NCBI GenBank assembly: GCA_018857735.1
Contig: JABMCL010002332.1
Span: forward strand, 61,001 to 125,000
From: Alviniconcha marisindica
Taxonomy: Eukaryota; Mollusca; Gastropoda; Provannidae
Direction of reading: 5' to 3'
Length of the DNA stretch: 64,000 nt
Shown: piece after piece, positions 26,958 through 64,000 of the stretch
How positions within the stretch are numbered: position 1 is the stretch's first letter
Layout of the letters: the number at the start of each line of letters is the position of its first letter
Position numbers and translations under genes: made by a program
Notes under the pieces: model-generated
Databases searched by the model: none
Told to the model about the DNA's origin: nothing
What the model saw: the letters and a program-made list of their open reading frames with translations, nothing else

Positions 26958-27454
26958 CAAACCTGAGTAGACCAACAGTAACTAGCAGACGATTCGGCAA
27001 ACTATTTTAAAATTTTCTTCATTTTATTCTTGTTGTTGTTGACCGTAACACATTGTCATTAACTAAACTTTGATTAACTGAAAGTAGACCCAAGGAAAAG
27101 TGACACCTCGATTTGTCGATACCTATAGATATTTTCGTGTTACGTTTCTATGTAAATTATTTGGGTTGCATCCAGTAAATGTTCTGGGGGGCTTGGACAA
27201 GTCAGATTTCCCTGCCGTAAAGTAAAGAATACTATCTATCATAATTATATAACATATATTTGGGGGGCCTACCACCAGACTTATAAACTTGTGGTCTTGA
27301 CAGAACGTTCTCGACCAATGAAGTCAACTGTATACGTAATAATTTGATCAAGGCACAGATAATCTTCGTGTACCTCCTGGATTCCTCCCTCGCATTGTTG
27401 GGCCATAGTCATCAGCATCCCATCAAATCGTTCAGGGTCGGAATTTTGAGACAT
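20145..27454 (-). CDS. NUDC: NudC, CS-domain co-chaperone of dynein/Lis1 and Hsp90 (complete)
   Basis: NudC is a cytosolic p23-like co-chaperone that stabilises Lis1 and dynein components and is needed for nuclear migration and cell division. Ten coding exons: 27374-27454 (ATG 27452-27454), 26097-26174, 24744-24959, 24006-24068, 23346-23465, 22989-23057, 22072-22197, 21494-21577, 20684-20802, 20145-20196 (TGA 20145-20147). Phases agree and give 335 residues, close to the usual 331. Residues 1-53 are the N-terminal domain ([25 protein letters not shown]). Residues 54-125 are a lysine/glutamate-rich coiled-coil segment, and 147-160 an acidic linker. The CS domain runs from [10 protein letters not shown] (about 173) to [10 protein letters not shown] (about 262). 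The C-terminus contains [17 protein letters not shown] and ends [12 protein letters not shown]. The exon 1 donor (GTACAC) is weak but in phase with a clear match. Confidence 0.97.
20888..21166. mobile_element. Foldback (MITE-like) family, full two-arm copy 2
   Basis: Left arm: GGGAGTTAATGAGCAC, then GACCTGAATTGCTG and CTCACCTAGCATGCAAGTAA. Right arm, inverted: TTGTATTTACTCACATGCCA, GGTGAGAGTTAGGTGATTCA, GGTCTTTATGG and GAGTGCCAATGAACTCC. The middle, CATCCTCCGGAAGAGGAT-like, is itself near palindromic. It lies in NUDC intron 8 and explains the solo-arm copies elsewhere. Confidence 0.8.
24139..24345. repeat. Tandem duplication of about 100 bases in NUDC intron 3
   Basis: GTGTCCCAGGAGAGTGGCTC through AGGTTAAATCTTTCCG is present twice, differing by a small insertion (TTACTG). 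Confidence 0.9.
26811..26954. repeat. GT and GA microsatellites in NUDC intron 1
   Basis: Short (GT)n at about 26811-26830 and a long (GA)n run at about 26890-26954. Confidence 0.95.
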
Positions 27455-27930
27455 TTTGGATGGAATGCAGTCAGTGCAGCACTTTTCACAACTGGCAAAC
27501 TGCGCTTCGCAACACGCCCGTGCGTTTCATGCACGGGACATAACTCGTATGATATAAAATTTTACCAATTGGTAATTCACCAAATGCAGATACAAAAAAT
27601 ACAAAAATACAAAAATCAAATACATTCAACCAATCGATTTCGTTAATTTCATGTACTTCATTTTTGTAGTATAATTCTATAGCTTTTTATCATTTTAGAG
27701 ATATGCTATATTTCTCACATGGTGTAAATTAGCTTGCTTTGATCTATTCAAAATGGCTGCTCACAGAGAGCGGTTGTTTCAAAATAATATAAATGTGTTG
27801 ATTTGTACAGCTATGACTTTCTGCTGGCCTTAACACTGTATATGATATATTATAGTATAGAGATCCTTAAGAATAATGTTGACAGGATACTTCGTCTTTG
27901 CTCAAATCACGTCTGCCGGAAGTGTCGAGA
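27455..27930. promoter_or_regulatory. Shared head-to-head promoter region of NUDC (minus) and POLQ (plus)
   Basis: Only 476 bases separate the two start codons. The stretch contains a perfect 14-base palindrome, TTACCAATTGGTAA, at 27562-27575 that carries a CCAAT box on both strands, another CCAAT at 27630-27634 overlapping an ATCGAT (DREF-type) hexamer, and a YY1-like CAAAATGGCTGC at 27749-27760. There is no clear TATA box in a fixed position. Divergent CCAAT-containing promoters are common for housekeeping and repair genes. Activity in both directions is inferred from layout. Confidence 0.55.
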
Positions 27931-63242
<35,312 letters not shown>

Positions 63243-63265
63243 GTTTGAGGCCAGCTTGTATGAGA

Positions 63266-63376
<111 letters not shown>

Positions 63377-63598
63377 GCACATGTACGTGTGTATGTGCAT
63401 ATGTGTGTTATGCCTGCAAAGACTCAAGTCAACAAGGTATTTGTGTAATACTTATCAATGTCACACACATACAATGCAAAAACAGAATTTTAATAATTGA
63501 TGTTACTATTCAAATGAAGGTCTGATAAAGAGTAAGATAAACTGATTCACTGGTATTATCATTTTATGAGAAATGCCATTCTCGTAAGGTAAAAATAC

Positions 63599-63727
63599 TC
63601 AACACACAAGGGAGTTAACTAGTGCTTGAAATACCTAACACTTGTACAACAACAAGGACCTGAGTCACCTACGGTACCTCTCACCTGGCATGCAAGTAAA
63701 TACAAGGTATATAAACTCCACAGAGGC
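63599..63727 (+). mobile_element. Foldback family, single-arm copy 5
   Basis: CACAAGGGAGTTAACTAGTG, CAACAACAAGGACCTGAGTC, CTCTCACCTGGCATGCAAGT and ACAAGGTATATAAACTCCAC lie in the same order as in copy 1. Copies 1 and 5 end at the same AGAGG point. Confidence 0.8.
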
Positions 63728-64000
63728 TGTACTGTATAACTTGGTTTATAATGTCTGATTGTACAGAGGCTGTAGCTGTATGAACTTGTGTGTTATAATG
63801 TGGCTGTCTGTACAGAGGCTGTAGCTGTATGAACTTGTGTGTTATAATGTGGCTGTCTGTACAGAGGCTGTAGCTGTATGAACTTGTGTGTTATAATGTG
63901 GCTGTTTGTACAGAGGCTGTAGCTGTATGAACTTGTTGTTATAATGTGGCTGTCTGTACAGAGGCTGTAGCTGTATGAACTTGTGTGTTATAATGTGGCT
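63728..64000. repeat. Minisatellite of about 49-base units running off the right edge
   Basis: TGTACAGAGGCTGTAGCTGT, ATGAACTTGTGTGTTATAAT and GTGGCTGTC repeat at least five times. It directly abuts the end of foldback copy 5 (both share CAGAGGCTGTA). Confidence 0.93.

Overview
This is eukaryotic (animal) genomic DNA: interrupted genes with GT-AG introns, AT-rich non-coding sequence, dense GT/CA, GA and AT microsatellites, minisatellites, small foldback elements and a tRNA-derived SINE. The repeat style fits a mollusc or other lophotrochozoan. That is inference; no marker here fixes the species.

Three genes explain all the convincing coding sequence. (1) NUP205, minus strand, 455-16566: the first 16 coding exons (about 809 residues) of the nuclear pore scaffold protein Nup205; the rest lies beyond the left edge. 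(2) NUDC, minus strand, 20145-27454: a complete 10-exon, 335-residue gene for the CS-domain dynein/Hsp90 co-chaperone NudC. (3) POLQ, plus strand, 27931-63242: 28 coding exons (about 3,190 codons) of DNA polymerase theta, with an unusually long disordered N-terminus, the superfamily 2 helicase, the large central exon and most of the family A polymerase; the last exons (polymerase motif C onward) lie beyond the right edge. NUDC and POLQ are head to head, with 476 bases between start codons, so they probably share a bidirectional promoter. NUP205 and NUDC are in tandem, separated by about 3.6 kb of repeat-rich sequence.

Exon boundaries were set by hand from splice-site dinucleotides, codon phase and remembered family sequence; every exon joins its neighbours in phase. 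All introns are GT-AG except one GC-AG intron in NUP205. NUP205 and NUDC exons read through cleanly. POLQ has one reading-frame break in the helicase (exon 12) and two or three that cancel out in the GC-rich central exon.

The most unusual feature is a recurring pattern. At about eleven splice junctions of NUP205 and POLQ, the short segment spanning the exon end and its splice site is tandemly repeated into the adjacent intron, giving rows of decoy acceptors, decoy donors or complete decoy micro-exons. The other repeats are ordinary intronic minisatellites, microsatellites, a foldback (MITE-like) family with at least five copies, and single inverted repeats.
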